Assembly: GCA_018881555.1 (NCBI GenBank) | Contig: JACAXG010000034.1 | Coordinates: 4,474,615 to 4,538,614 of the forward strand | Origin: Amblyornis subalaris | Lineage: Eukaryota > Chordata > Aves > Passeriformes > Ptilonorhynchidae | DNA length: 64,000 bases | Direction of reading: 5' to 3' | Shown here: piece after piece, positions 24,649 to 36,831 of the stretch | Layout of the letters: every line of letters begins with the position of its first letter | How positions within the stretch are numbered: the stretch's first letter is position 1 | The notes under the pieces: model-generated | Databases searched by the model: none | What the model was told of the DNA's origin: nothing | Seen by the model: the letters and a program-made list of their open reading frames with translations, nothing else | Position numbers and translations under genes: made by a program

Positions 24649-25551
24649 TCTATGAACTTTGCATCTCAGAGGCTTTTTTCCAAGGATTCTACCTTTCTCT
24701 TACAATTTTCTCTTAAACATGGTAAAAGGGAGGATGAGTCACCTTTACTTCTCATGGAGCTGTTCATAAAGGAGCAACTTTCTACCTGTAGGGGAGAAGT
24801 TCCATCAGGATGGTGGGAGCAGTTAGAGATTGTTCTTTTGCATGCTGGAAATCAGTTTCATTGCTTACATTACTGTCCATCTCTATATTCCAGCAAGAGT
24901 AAAAGATTTCCAGAGGTCCTGCTTCTCTGTGTATGAACAAGCTGGATGCCATGTGGATTTTGCTTTAAAAATATCTGCAAAGACTTCAAACGAAAACTTA
25001 GGTTCTTTACCCTGAGTTCCAAAGGCCATGTCTTTTATTAGAAGGCCCAGAGGAGGCTCCTGTCACTAGAGGCAGTAAATTTACCAAATTTATTCAGACA
25101 TTCATAGGAACAAAACAGCGCCAGAAAGCTATAAATTTATGAATTTAGAGAATTCACTACAATGAGGGTGGAAGTGATCATAGTAAACTACATCTGAATG
25201 GAGTATTCTGTTTCTACTCCTTTAAATTAACTTGGCAAAGATATGTGATATTCACTATTAGGATAAAATTATGTGAAGCAGCTGCACTGACAGAGATTAA
25301 TTATCCTTTACACTGCTGACATTAACCCTACCTGTCATCAGGGTGATGGGAGGAGTTGCCCCCTCATCATGTCATTTTGTGAACACATTTACTACCACTG
25401 TTATTTTAAATTATCATAAAACAGGAGTGAAAATGGAGACTGTCACCTGTGGTTTTCTATCAACACTTTAGGGTGATCATATCTCTTAGGTTTTTAAAAT
25501 GCAGAGGGAAAATGTTAGTAGTCATCAGTTAGACTTTGAATTCTCGCAGGG

Positions 25552-25552
25552 N
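25552..25552. other. Single unresolved base (N)
   Basis: One ambiguous base in otherwise continuous sequence, consistent with a low-quality consensus position rather than a scaffold gap. Confidence 0.95.
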
Positions 25553-26169
25553 GTATACAGCTTTGATACCCTTGAAAGCAGCTTACTGTGGTGAACCTGA
25601 GATGGTGTCATAAAAAATCCCTAAGACCAGAAAGCTAATTCTGCTTTCTGTAGAAGCAGAAACAAGGAAATAATTGGCGTGCCATAGGAATTCTTCCTGG
25701 TTTCATTGAAAAGGCTACTCTAGCTTCACTTTTCTCTCTATTTGTCTGTTCCAAGAATTATGATGAGGTAAATACCTACCCGCAGTGTTGGGCTGCACCA
25801 GCAGAAAGCAGGACCTGGCCTATGGTGAGAAGCAGAGCTGGCCAGTGGGTCTGTTGCCATGCACTCAGGTGAGATGAGTGTGTGTCACCTCTCTGGCTAT
25901 GCTGGCTGGCTCCAGACCTCTAAGAAAGATGTGTGGGTTGGGGGAGCTCTGCTAGTGAACAGTGTTGTGCTGGCAGCCTGGGGGTGGAGAGTCCTGGGCC
26001 TCTGCCAGCCTGGTGACATAATATATTGAGGAATGTTGCTCTAATTCCTCCTGTGCTATGGGAAGAGTCTCCAGGGCATATCTCCAGATACAGGGAGCAG
26101 GGAGGTCAAAAATGGCTCCCTAGGTTTTGTTGAGACCTCTGTTCCGGGATGTGGTGTCTTTAAGATTCT

Positions 26170-27046
26170 AGGGATTGAACACAAGTTTCTAGGGGTCAAC
26201 ACACTGGAGGGAAGGGATCTCATCCAGAGGGACCTTGACAGGATGGAGAGGTGGGCCTGTGCAAACCTCCTAAAGTCCAACAAGGCCCTGTGCAAGGTCC
26301 TGCAGCTGGGTTGGGGCAGTCCCAAGCACAAATAGAGGCTGGGTGGAGCATGGATTGAGAGCAGCCCTGAGGGGAAGAACTTGAGAGTGTTGGTTGATGA
26401 GAAGGTCAAGATGACCTGGCAATGTGCACTTGCAGCCCAGAAAGTCAACAGCATCCTGTGCCTCATCAAAAGCAGCCTCACCAGCAGATCTAGGGAGGTG
26501 ATTCTGTTCCTTTTCTCTTGTGAGACCCTACCTGGAGTGCTGCGTCCAGCTCTGGGGGGAAGAAGATGGGTAAGAAGGATGGGGACCTGTTGGAGTGGGT
26601 CCAGGGAGGACCAGGAAGATGCTTAAAAGGCTGGAGCACCTCTCCTATGAAGATTGGCTGGGAGAGTTGAAGTTGTTCAGACTGCAGAAGATGAGGCTCT
26701 GGTGAGACCTTACAGAACCTGTCAGTACCTAAAGCAGCTTTCAAGAGAGCTGGAGAGGGACTTTCCATATGGGCATGTAGTGATGGGACGAGGGCTAATG
26801 GGCTTAAACTGACAGAGGGTAGACTTAGGTTAGATATTAGCAAGAAATCCTTTACTGTGAAGGTAGAGACATTAGCATAAGTTGCCCAGAGAAGCTGTGG
26901 ATGCCCCATCCCTGGAAGTGTTCAAGGCCGGGTTGGATGGGGTTTTGAACAACTTGGTCTAGTGAAAGGTGTCCCCATAGCAAGGGGGTTGGAACTAATT
27001 GATCTTTGAGTTCCCTTCCAACCCAAACCGTTCTATAATTTTATGA
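26170..27046 (+). mobile_element. CR1 LINE, 5'-truncated 3' end
   Basis: A long sense-strand match to the chicken-repeat-1 (CR1) family. It runs from the C-terminal part of ORF2 through the short 3' untranslated region to the typical terminal words 'ttcccttccaaccc' (about 27011) and the degenerate 'ttctataattttatga' 3' repeat (27031-27046). Diagnostic words include 'gttgcccagagaagctgtggatg' near 26880 and 'ccctggaagtgttcaaggc' near 26911. CR1 moves by target-primed reverse transcription, so loss of the 5' end is normal. The copy is dead, with a stop codon and frameshifts. I cannot assign the subfamily without a library search. Confidence 0.95.
26180..26950 (+). pseudogene. Decayed CR1 ORF2 C-terminal fragment
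   Basis: This is the remains of the CR1 polyprotein region after the reverse-transcriptase catalytic core. The first part reads in one frame as ...DLIQRDLDRMERWACANL..., with an internal TAG at 26333-26335. After the stop the same frame continues as ...LRVLVDEKVKMTWQCALAAQ... and then SRSREVILFLFS near 26490-26520. Beyond that point the family pattern moves to another frame, showing at least one insertion or deletion. No catalytic motif of the polymerase or endonuclease is included, so the fragment cannot have encoded an active enzyme. Two long minus-strand open frames over this region (26056-26481 and 26490-26909) are antisense shadows of it. Confidence 0.85.
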
Positions 27047-29202
27047 ACCTTTTGTAATCCCATAGAATTCCCGGTAGGAAGTGGGAAAATGACAGTGTTT
27101 GGTATGACATTAACACATAGCTCTATATATAAAAGTAATGCTAGACTTTCTTCTGTCTTACAAAGGTCAATTTTAACACGAGTTTGGAGCATTTTTCACT
27201 GTTAAATCTTTATGTGGGATGTTACAAAAGCCAAGGGCTTTCAAATTTGTGCATTGAAACTTCTCCCTGTAAAGAGAAGAAAAAATGTTAATGTTTGTAG
27301 AGAAATAGCATTTGTAACTTTTAGCAGGCTGGAGTACCACACCTCCTAGTTTGCAAGAGTGAGGTAATTAGAATTATGGAAACCATGAAGAAATATAAAG
27401 TGTTAACTTGATTAAGTTTGAAATGGGGCTGCCCACCTGTTCATCTAAATATAAGTGACTCTGCAACGTGACCTGACAGTCGTCAGAGGTGGGTAAAGCC
27501 AGCACTGAGCCCTGGCCTGGGCTGGGCTCTCGGTGAATGAGGGCAAGCCAAGGAAGGGAGAAGCCTGCAGGAATGTCTTGGCACTGCTTCCTGGCTCCCA
27601 CAGTGACCTTAGATACATATCACTTTATGTAATATTTTTTTCAAATGTGTATAGTCAGCTCTAACAGCTTGTTGATCCCAGCTAAGCTCTTTGGCTTGGC
27701 TCTGCTGTCAAGTGTTCTTGTTTGCCTGGGTCTAGTAAGTTACGTGGCTTGAAGCTACAGGCGTTTCCTAAATATCGTAGAAATAAATTCAAAAGCTCCA
27801 TTGTGATCACTTGTTGAAACAGCCTCTGACCTCTTGCAGCAAGGTTCCCTGATGCTGAGAAGCTACATGACTTGGTGCAAAACCTTGCCAGGCAAACCTG
27901 CCTCCAGATCTTCTCCACAGTATGAAGGAGATGAAGCTCCTTTAAACAACTTCACACCATCGTTCTCAATAAAATTGAGTCTTCATGATCCACGTGAATC
28001 TCTTGACTCGGACATTGAACTTCAATGCATCACGTCTTAGTGGGTGTCAGTCACCGTCCAAAGACTAATAATTAGCTTTTATTTAAATGAATCCCAACTC
28101 TAAACTTTTGTGAGCGTGGAAGGCATGCCTGCCAGTTGCATCTCCAAGCAGAGCTCCAAAGTGCTCTTGTTAGTTCCACACATTTCCCTTAGTCACACCT
28201 TCCCCTGGGTGCTGTCCTACAGGTATCTTCCTCTGATCTGCTGCTTTACCCTAAAAGACAGGCTTATTTCTTCTCCTGCCTAACATACCCATTTTTCATA
28301 GGGCTACCAAGTGTTAAATATCTGTTTTGGTGAAGTAATGTTATGTTTCTGCTGCTGCTGTAACTCTGCCTCACTGCAGTGATCCTCCCTTGGTCGATCC
28401 TTGCCCATTAGGGTGCACTGGCCAGTAGCTTCTTTTTTGAATATGCGTTATTTTCTTTCCCAGGAGTACTAATTTGAAGAAGCAGCCCACCTTCTAATGA
28501 TAATATAGAGCCTGACTGTTACTTGGAATTTAATGGTGTGTTGACATTGAAAATCTGTCTTCACTCCAATTTTATACATTTTATTTAGATACATTGTATA
28601 TTGCTTTTGTTGCTGAATTAAAAACTGTATTCCTAATGACTTCCATGGCAATTTTGAAATAGCTGTCTATATTGCATAAATAACAAGCTTTTCAGCTCAG
28701 AAGTGATTTACATCTTCCCAAGTTGCATGATTTCTTTGTTAGGCTTATTAAAAAATTCTCAAAGGGCACTTTATTTTTACCTCCCTTCCCTTTCCCTGCC
28801 ATTGTATCTGTAATTCAGTGCTCTCAGAAGCCACAAGGGAATGGCAACCCTTCACAAGCAGCCAGGCTGACAATAAGTAGTGCTGGCTCCAAGTCCTACC
28901 CCCGTGCCTTTGCTACAATTACGCCTTACCTCTGCTCTGCAGTATCCTGCTTGTTTGTTCCTGGACCTCTTCTAAACAGGGATTAAGGGCATAAAAATGA
29001 ATTGTGCAAGACTCTCCTTTATAGTGATTTTATGCTGTGGGGAATTCTGTTAGAGATTAGCTTTTTGGGCCATAAAACTTCTTTCAAATCTCTTTTAAGC
29101 TGGATGTGAATTCCAGTTTCCTGAGGTAAATAAATACAACTTTCCAATCCTGTTCTGTCCACCTGCCAAAATCGGGCCTATAAGGGCAGCCAAAATCTAT
29201 TA
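27047..29202. other. Non-coding stretch, no gene recognised
   Basis: Single-copy-looking DNA between the CR1 fragment and a MITE-like remnant. Only short open frames, none recognisable. Confidence 0.6.
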
Positions 29203-29272
29203 TTGGTTTACGCTGGTGCAAATCTTCTGACGTTAAAGGTTGAACCTGTGTAACTGAGAGTGGAATTTGGCT
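29203..29272. mobile_element. Ancient palindromic MITE-like remnant
   Basis: The words 'ggtttacgctggtgcaaatc', 'tctgacgttaaaggttg' and 'ctgtgtaactgagagtgg' followed by 'aatttgg' occur in the order and spacing of an old amniote interspersed repeat built around 'tttacactggtgtaa ... gaagtcaatgg ... gtgtaa.tgagagcagaat'. I know it from reptile and bird genomes but cannot name it safely. Only one partly decayed copy is seen here, and no transposase is present. A library search would settle it. Confidence 0.42.
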
Positions 29273-32200
29273 TGTGGCTGTGGTGTTTTACATGGCATGG
29301 GTGAGAGCATACAGTTCAGACCAGATATAAGAAGAGGGGGCTGGTGGGGGGAAGTGATAAAAAAAGGTACTAAAAAAAAGTCTGTATACATGCGTGTGAG
29401 CATATGAGTTTGTGTAAATGCTCTAATTGTTTATTTCTCCTTTGTTTATTAATAAACCTGCATAAACTATTTACATTAAATAAAACCTGCAAATACAAAT
29501 TTATTGAGTTATCACTTCCTTCCAGAACAGTAACATTTTTTGGAAGTCTTTAATATTATGTACATGAAAGCCATTATGTTAATATTTTCTGTAGCATGGT
29601 GAAACTTTGCCAGTTTCTGCAGCATGTAATAGCCACCTAGTAGTGGTTGGAACTGAGGTTCTGTTATAACAGAGAATTGTGAGAAGTAACTGCTTCTTTT
29701 TTCTTTCTTGCTGACTTTTGTTTCTATGTTTTCTTTTTTTTTTCCCATGACATCTTTACATGCTGTCATCAACGTCTTTTCAGTAGCATTCTTCTGTATT
29801 CCACCAATAAAATCCAGTAGAACTTTTTTTTGGTTAGGTAATTTTAGATAATGTTAGAAGCCATGTGTTTGAAAAATTCAATTAAGCAAAAATTATAATA
29901 ATGGTTTCTTAGAGAAAAAATATTTTGGCTATGGAAAGAAAACTTGTGTGTAGAAACACATCAAAATAATAATACTGCCTTATTCCAAAGAAAAGAAAGA
30001 ATAATAGGAAGGGGCCCTTCAGCTTAATCATAATTCTAGAGCAGTAAACTCAGTTTTCACTTGCACAGTTTTAAGTCTGAAACAACATCATTGACTAAAA
30101 AGGAATTGCCATTTAAATGCTGACAGTCTCTTTGCTTTTGCCTTTCTTTACACATGTTTACTGGTGGTTCTTTCACAAAGCTCAACAACTTTACTGTCCA
30201 TAGGAAGAGAGGGCTCTTCTAAACTTCGAGAATATAAAAGAGGGCATCCAGGGCCAAAGTGGTTATCTGTGTGTTTTAAGCACTGCTTGTCAGAGCTCCA
30301 AAGTTCCATGATAGGCAAGGGAGTGATACCTAATATAGTAACTGGAGTAGGTTTGTGGCCCAGCGGAGAAAGAGCTGCATTGTGGACGTTGCTTGGAACC
30401 TATGGAGTCTTTCACAAGTGCAACTGAAAAGAATTTATCTCACCCCCTCTGTCTGTGGAAGTTTAGAGGCAGTCTCAAGGTGTTAAAAATATAAGTTGTG
30501 ATTTCACATAGTGTCTTGGCTTTAATCTCAATGGATCAAATCATGCTTTTGTTTTGGCCTTGATTTTTTTGTTGTTTGGTATTTGAAAAGTGATTGATTT
30601 CATTAAGGTTTTTTGTAACTCTTGTTCTAGTACAAAAATCTATATATAAGTCAGAAATTCATTTCCTCACAAATGTTATTAGGGTGTTTCTGGATCTGTG
30701 GGTGTTTACCTCGGTTTCTTAATAAATTTGCCTTAGAGGCTGTTTTGCATTCCTTTGGGACTTCAGAATTTAGGGTTGTTATTAGATATTTCTTGTCTGA
30801 CTCTGAAAGAGGGAAGGAAACCAAAACCAGAAGGGTACTTCTAGAGGGAACAGCTGTCCTGGTAGTCTCACGGGATTTCCTCTGAAAACATGGCTGTCCA
30901 GACTCCGAGATGGATGAACATCTTCTGTCATCTGAGCCTGCCTGACAAATATGCTGAATTGGGAAACAGCAAAAGCTGGATAGTTCTGGTAGAAATGAGG
31001 AGGAAAAGAAAGAAAAAGGCCAGGTCAGAGTGCCAAAACTGGCTTCAGCTCTGCTTTTCAGTGGCTACTGTACAAAGACCTTATCAGTCTGCCTCCCGTC
31101 CCTGATGTGTTACAGGAGCTGTGTGAGAATGGTGGCTTTTTCGGTTTGTTTTGGGGTTTTTAAATTTTTTTTTTGTTCTTGTTTTATTTCCTGAAGTTCT
31201 CTGCAAATTTTATGCAGTGCTCTAATCCTGTTCTTTGTGAGGCGAAAGTTCACATTTCAATGGAGATTAAGCTTCTAGGTAGGGAAGGACCTGACTGCAT
31301 TTAAACTGTTGGGACATTGATTTTTCTCTTGATAGACATAAAAAACTCCCCCCAGAACACAAGAGTGACTTCTGCATATGTTATCCCTCTCCTCATCTGT
31401 GAAGCTGATACCATCACGTAACCGTGCTGTGATGTTACATCACATACTAGGACTTTTTTTTCCTCCTGCTTTTCCTGAGCACTAGCTTTGTTTTAGGTGA
31501 GTAGTGAGGGTATGAAATAAGGAGATATGAGGAACGATGTGCATTTGAACAGTACGTGGCAAGTAACATGATTCTGGCTTATGCTGCGGAGCAGGGTGGC
31601 CCAAAGTGGTGTGAGAAATCCCATGCTGGGGAAAACTGATGTCTCTGCTGCTCAGAGCTGCAGCTCAGGAGGGGTGAGGGGCGATGGCAGAGTAAGAAGG
31701 GGGAGTGGCAGGGGCTGGGCGCCAGGCTCTCCCGGAGCTGGTGGCACGCAGCAGTAACTTGACCTCTGGGGAGCGAGGCTGTTGCTTGTTTGGGAGCTGG
31801 CACTATTGATAACTCACACCCTGCTTTAGCTAGAAAAACATGAGACCTCAAGACACACTTGTACTACAATGATTACTAGAAAAATTTCACATTCACCCAC
31901 TCGGCAGTTTATGCAAAAACTTTTGTGTTCTAGCAAAAACAGTTGTTTCTGGACAGGTGATCAGTGTGTAGATTTAAAAGGCAACAGTGGACATATGGGG
32001 GATCTCGTTTCAAAATCTATTAAATAATTGTTGCCCCATAACTTATTGTAGGAGTTTCAAAACCTATGTTTATGGAGGTGGTGAAAAGCAGCAGTAGTTG
32101 TATGAAGTGCTATAATCTCTTGATTTGTCTATCCAGTATAGATTATTAGTTTTAAATTTTGAAGTGGTGATTTCTTTGGTATCAAGGCTCAATTTAAATA

Positions 32201-32667
32201 TGGTGTACGGTCTATGACGTCATTTGAGAATATCAGGAGATGTACATAACCTCTTAGTTTATATAGGAAAAAGGTGCAAAACAATGAAGTGCACCTGATT
32301 GTGCTCTGATAAAGATACTGGTGTTTATTAAATGATGTGTAGGACAATATGGGAATCATGAGAATGAACTCCAAGTAGCCTGTGATCTTAATGGAAAAAC
32401 TGTGAGGCATGTGCAACACTACTCACAGGTTTCCTTTGTTGTGCTTTATACTGTAATGGATACCTGGTGGCCAAGGAAACTGGTTTCTGCTGCCTGTTGG
32501 GGATCAACTCTCAGCAAATGAATGATCCCTCTCCATTTTGCTTTTGTAGGGTTTTAGTCTTTACTTTTTTTTTCCTCCCAGTTTTCTTTCTGCTCCTTTT
32601 TTCCTCAGCTGTTGAGATAAATAAAAGTATGAAATATGCAGCCAGAATACACTGAGCAGATGCTAAA

Positions 32668-32695
32668 CTTCTGGAATAACTGTTTATTCCAGAAG
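32668..32695. repeat. Perfect 12-bp-stem hairpin, 4-base loop
   Basis: CTTCTGGAATAA (32668-32679) and its exact reverse complement TTATTCCAGAAG (32684-32695) are separated by CTGT. This is the longest perfect close inverted repeat I noticed in the window. It is too short for a microRNA precursor of usual size and lacks the T-run of a Pol III terminator, so its role, if any, is unknown. Confidence 0.9.
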
Positions 32696-33227
32696 GCTCT
32701 GCTTTCATGCATATTTACAACTCTTACTCAGGTATAAATGCTAAATGACTTTGTCTAAAAATCCTACTATTGCTAAAACAGGGAAAGCTTTGCCATCTCT
32801 TCTTTGTTTATAAAGTTGTCTTGTCTGTCTTCTCAACTTTCTGGTAAATTCTGTAAAGTACTCACCAGGTAACACAGCTGCAAGAAATGCTCTCCTAAGC
32901 TTGTGAACTTGATCATTTGTCTTTTAGAAAAGTATTATGGCAAGTGATAAGGTAAACTCCATGTAGCTGCTTGCAAAATTTGAATGGCTGCAAGCAAGGC
33001 ATCCAGCAGAGCTGCTGAATAGGATGGTGTAAGACTTGGCACTGCTGGTTTATGCAGGTTTTGCCAGGCTGTTTTGTTACTTTTCTTCATACCATATGAA
33101 TTTTGTCTTTTGCAACTCTGTTAGAAACAAATAGGAAACTCAGTAGTGAGCAAAGTTGTTTTAGCTGCCTTTTGGCTGCTGAACCACTAAGCAACAAAAA
33201 GACCTTTTGATGTAACCCCTTCTTTAA

Positions 33228-33242
33228 AATAATAATAATAAT
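33228..33242 (+). repeat. (AAT)5 microsatellite
   Basis: Five AAT units in an A-rich setting. Ordinary short tandem repeat. Confidence 0.85.
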
Positions 33243-33488
33243 CTCAAATATTAAAACTTTTTTTTGTCTTCTTTGTTTAGATTTAGGGATGAGACAAGGA
33301 GGAAAAGACAGACAGAATCTAAGTCGCTCCTCACAACCATGTAACTTGTATTTATTAGTTACTTTTCTTTAAAGTAAGATGACTATGATACTACCTTGAC
33401 AAAATGTCTGATTACCTGGGTGGGTAAGGATTTGGTGAGACTGGCATTTAATTTAATTCATTATACAGAAGCATTTACCACATGCAAA

Positions 33489-33510
33489 AAACTAGCCATG
33501 AGGCTAGTTT
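33489..33510. repeat. Perfect 9-bp-stem hairpin, 4-base loop
   Basis: AAACTAGCC (33489-33497) and GGCTAGTTT (33502-33510) flank ATGA. Exact pairing. No known element is recognised around it. Confidence 0.85.
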
Positions 33511-34779
33511 GGTATTATGCTTATATCTCTTGCGTGTTATTTTGAACAGGTATTTTTTTCTGTATATTGGCATGACACAATTAAGCAATAAATCATGAAC
33601 ATTTTTAATTGAGTTGAAAAGTTTACTGTTGAAAAAGGGAATAAGTTTGTTTTTTCTAATGGGAAAAGTTTTTCAGGTGTATTTTGCAGTTGAAATTGAG
33701 TTTGTCAGTTGAGATAAAAAACTTAGTGTCAAATTGAGATTTAAATATCCAGAAGTTAAAAATAAAAAATGAATTATTATTAAACAGATATACTTTAATT
33801 TTTCATAAACTTTTCAATGCAAATGTAATTGTGCATAGATGATTTGTACATTCAGTACAACTTGTCATTCAGTATCAAAGATTATACTGCTGGCAAGGTA
33901 ACTTTTCCCTGCAGTTGGAATACAATGAGGGTTTTTATTTGTTTGTGACGAGAATTTTGACTGGTTCTAGGGACCCAGCTTAATGACTGAATTCTGAACC
34001 TCTTGGTACTGTAAAGAGTCTAACCTGTAACAGCCCCTATGAAGCAAAACCAGGGTTAAGAATAGGAAGCTTTTTTTACTCTCTTTTGTTTTAGGTCAGT
34101 ATCCAAAATGTCCAGTTGGCCCAGGGAATTGTTAGTAAGTTGCTTTCATCTGCAGGTGACCAGTGTGAATATTGCTGATCCTGACAGCATCTAAAAACTA
34201 TTTGCTGGCATGTGTGGAGTAAGTTTGGAAATCTCAGCTTTTAATGCACAGATATGTGTGGTGCAGGAGCTGTTTTCACAACTGGCAATTCTTGTTGCCA
34301 CTTGTGATGCACAGAGTGGATGAAAATCAGCATCCTACTGGCCTCTGGATGTAATTCTTTGAGTCAGGTCCTACATGCTTCAGTGAGGGAGTAGTGTGGG
34401 CTCGCCCTGTTTTGTACCCATTTGGCAATCTCCACCTCTAAGGCCCTGGTTAGGCATGTCACATGATACCTAAGATAGGGATTCCCTTTCCCTGATGGAA
34501 TATTCCAGCAAGGGAATCATTTGGCTTCAGGAGGTCAAATTCTTAAAGCAAATGCCAGAGCATTTGGCAGGTTTATTTTTTTTTAAAGGCAGCTGATTTT
34601 GTTTCCTTCCTGGTACTTAAGGTTGGCTGACTCCCCTCTTCTCTGGGAACAACAGTAACATGAAGTAGATATTCCCGTGCACTTAGATCCGATGTCCATC
34701 AAAGACAGTAGCGCCAGCAATTAAAGCACTTTCTGTTTGTCACTCTGCTAGTATTTTTAGGAAGCTGATGGAATTTGGC

Positions 34780-35060
34780 TTGTCATCTAGTGCGTCGATC
34801 CTTTGCCAAATGTCAGGTCCCCTGCCCAGCCGCCCAAGTCACTCCACCAACTGTCACCCTGCCTGGCAGAAAGTGGAATGCCATGGAGTCGGCAACTCCA
34901 TGAAGAATTAACAGCCTCTGCCAGCATGCTCTAATTAAACAGCTATATAGACAACAGCTGGGAAAAATTCATCAATCACAGAATGTTTATTATTGGAATT
35001 AAAACACCTCATAACTAATGCATAGATTTGCATTGGTTACCATCTCCTGGAAGGAACAAG
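34780..35060. promoter_or_regulatory. Candidate conserved developmental enhancer
   Basis: This block has the texture of a conserved non-coding element. Within about 120 bases it holds a homeodomain site (CTAATTAAA, 34931-34939), a CAGCTG E-box (34955-34960), an ATCAATCA PBX/MEIS-like word (about 34970), a TGTTTAT forkhead core (34984-34990) and an exact ATTTGCAT POU octamer (35026-35033). A hairpin lies just upstream (34882-34902). The motifs are seen directly; conservation and enhancer activity are inferred. No transcription start elements are visible. Confidence 0.3.
34882..34902. repeat. 8-bp-stem hairpin inside candidate enhancer
   Basis: CATGGAGT (34882-34889) pairs exactly with ACTCCATG (34895-34902) across a 5-base loop CGGCA. 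It sits at the left part of the motif-rich block. Confidence 0.8.
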
Positions 35061-35812
35061 TGGGTGCCAGCTCTATGTGTCTGGGCATTTTCAATGTTTG
35101 TATCACTTGTACTGTCACCCATCTGCCTCTGGTTTGTTAACCATAGTTAAAGGGCTGATCAGCATCTTTGCAGCTAGTCAGGGTCTATGTCTGTGGAACT
35201 GAGATGCTGAACATTACAAGGAATTCTAAATTCACTTTGTCATGTGGTCCATGGGATATTTGTGTATATCAATCTTCCAGGCATGTGGACAGGACATTAG
35301 ATTTCTTCACACTTGAGCAAATCAGTAGTAATGCAGCAAAACCTAGAGCAGTTGCATAGACTTACAACCATGATTAGCTCATAAGCTCAGGATAAGTTGC
35401 TCGGTTTTGGTTTTTCCTGTCTAATCTAGCAGTAGTGCAATTGTGTGTATTCTTTTATAATACAAGGGGGATATGCTGTCAAACCACAAGAAAACTTAAT
35501 ATATAAAACACTTTCTAAGCTTTCGGAGATGGTCGTATAAAAAAATTCTCATGTGCACTCACATTTGTATATATTCAATACTATGTATTTTTCTTAGTAG
35601 TAGAAACATCTTTGCCTGATTCAGAAGCAAACTTTTCTATTTCTGTCAATGTTTACAAGGACTTCTGCAATACGAGTACAGATGCAGTTCTGAAGCACTT
35701 GATCCATGTGTTCATGGCCAGTACAAGGCCTGAGGTCTCACTTGAGCCCTCAAAACTTATGATGTTCTTCCTAGAACCATGATATCCAAACTAAATGGAA
35801 CAAACATTAATG

Positions 35813-35824
35813 TTAGAGCTCTAA
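35813..35824. repeat. 12-bp perfect palindrome
   Basis: TTAGAGCTCTAA is its own reverse complement. No element or known binding site recognised. Confidence 0.8.
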
Positions 35825-36803
35825 TATAACATTCTTCTCTAAGGTATGAAACTGAAGATGCAGAAAAGAGCAAGCAAGAAGTTACCTCCAAGGTTCTGAA
35901 CCTCGTGGTTTTCTGTGCTCATGAAATGGTACTTACAGAATCATGTGCTTGCCAAGCCAGTAGTAATTGCTTTTCCTCATCTAACAAAAGAAAAGCTTAA
36001 AAATATTGAGTGGCGCTGATAGAGTTTGAAAAATGTATTGGTAGGTAGGCTGAAAAAAATCAGACTACTTGTGAATGAGAAAAATTGCATTGTTTGAGTT
36101 TAATTAAAGAAAATGCCTGAAGTCCATGGATCGTTTTTATGACCCAATAAGCACTGGCATTTGTGTTTGTCTGTGGTAGGATCTCATTCTGCCTTGTAGC
36201 ACAACAGAAATATGGAGGAAGTCAACTGGCTCACTCTTAAATAATAAAATTAAAACCAAATATAAGATATGGTGCAGCGATCTAAACTTCAGATTCCTGA
36301 AAGATAATCTTATCAGCCAATACTTCATGGCTGTAACAGAAACTGTTTTGATTTGCCTTTTAACTTATCTTTTAGGTCAAACTTGAGTATTGTCCACAGC
36401 GTGTGGACATATTTGACAAGGCGTTATAAAGGATTCTTGCTACTATGTAATTGAGATAAATAACAGTTTTAATGAGTAACTGTGACCTCTCATGTCAAGT
36501 GATGAAGACAATAAGTCTGTCTGGAGAAGAGCAAAGCAGAATTTCATTCTTTATCTCAACTAATGACGTAGTTGACATTCATGAGAGCTGAAGGAATTCG
36601 GGAAGTTGAGGAACCCTTTCTCTAGTGGGCGTGGTGAATAGATTTCATTCATGTTGTTCTCTTTCTTTTGACAGGCCCTTTCCTACATGCTGAGCACAGC
36701 CCAGACCTTTGAGAACAGTCTATTTACTAAGATGAGGAGAAAGATTTGTTAGAATGATTCTTTCCAAGATTTTGCTGTCAGACGCTTTTCTGCTTTCACA
36801 CAG

Positions 36804-36831
36804 GCTTGATCCTGACATTACTTCAGTAAAG
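36804..36831 (+). other. Candidate 28-nt micro-exon
   Basis: A strong acceptor (pyrimidine-rich, ending 'ctttcacacag' at 36803) and a good donor ('GTAAAG|GTAAGATG' at 36831/36832) enclose 28 bases. After one leading base the frame reads LDPDITSVK without a stop. A 28-base exon is not a multiple of three and would shift the frame if skipped. The surrounding sequence gives no partner exon, so this could be a pseudo-exon. Confidence 0.15.

Larger units (their letters stand above)
18461..26169. other. Non-coding stretch, no gene recognised
   Basis: No supported gene. The longest plus-strand open frame in the window (165 codons, 23596-24093) lies here. It starts in a pyrimidine-rich area, crosses a T12 tract (23710-23721) as a phenylalanine run, and shows no domain, so I do not annotate it. 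A possible POU-site-rich block (20341-20545) and an exon-like block (24470-24648) are entered separately. Confidence 0.55.

Noticed and set aside
26056..26909. Two long minus-strand open frames
   Set aside because: They are antisense shadows of the CR1 ORF2 remnant, which has clear family identity on the plus strand.
31640..31790. Possible CpG island promoter
   Set aside because: GC content rises locally but CpG pairs are few and the patch is under 200 bases; no promoter elements or downstream exon are visible.
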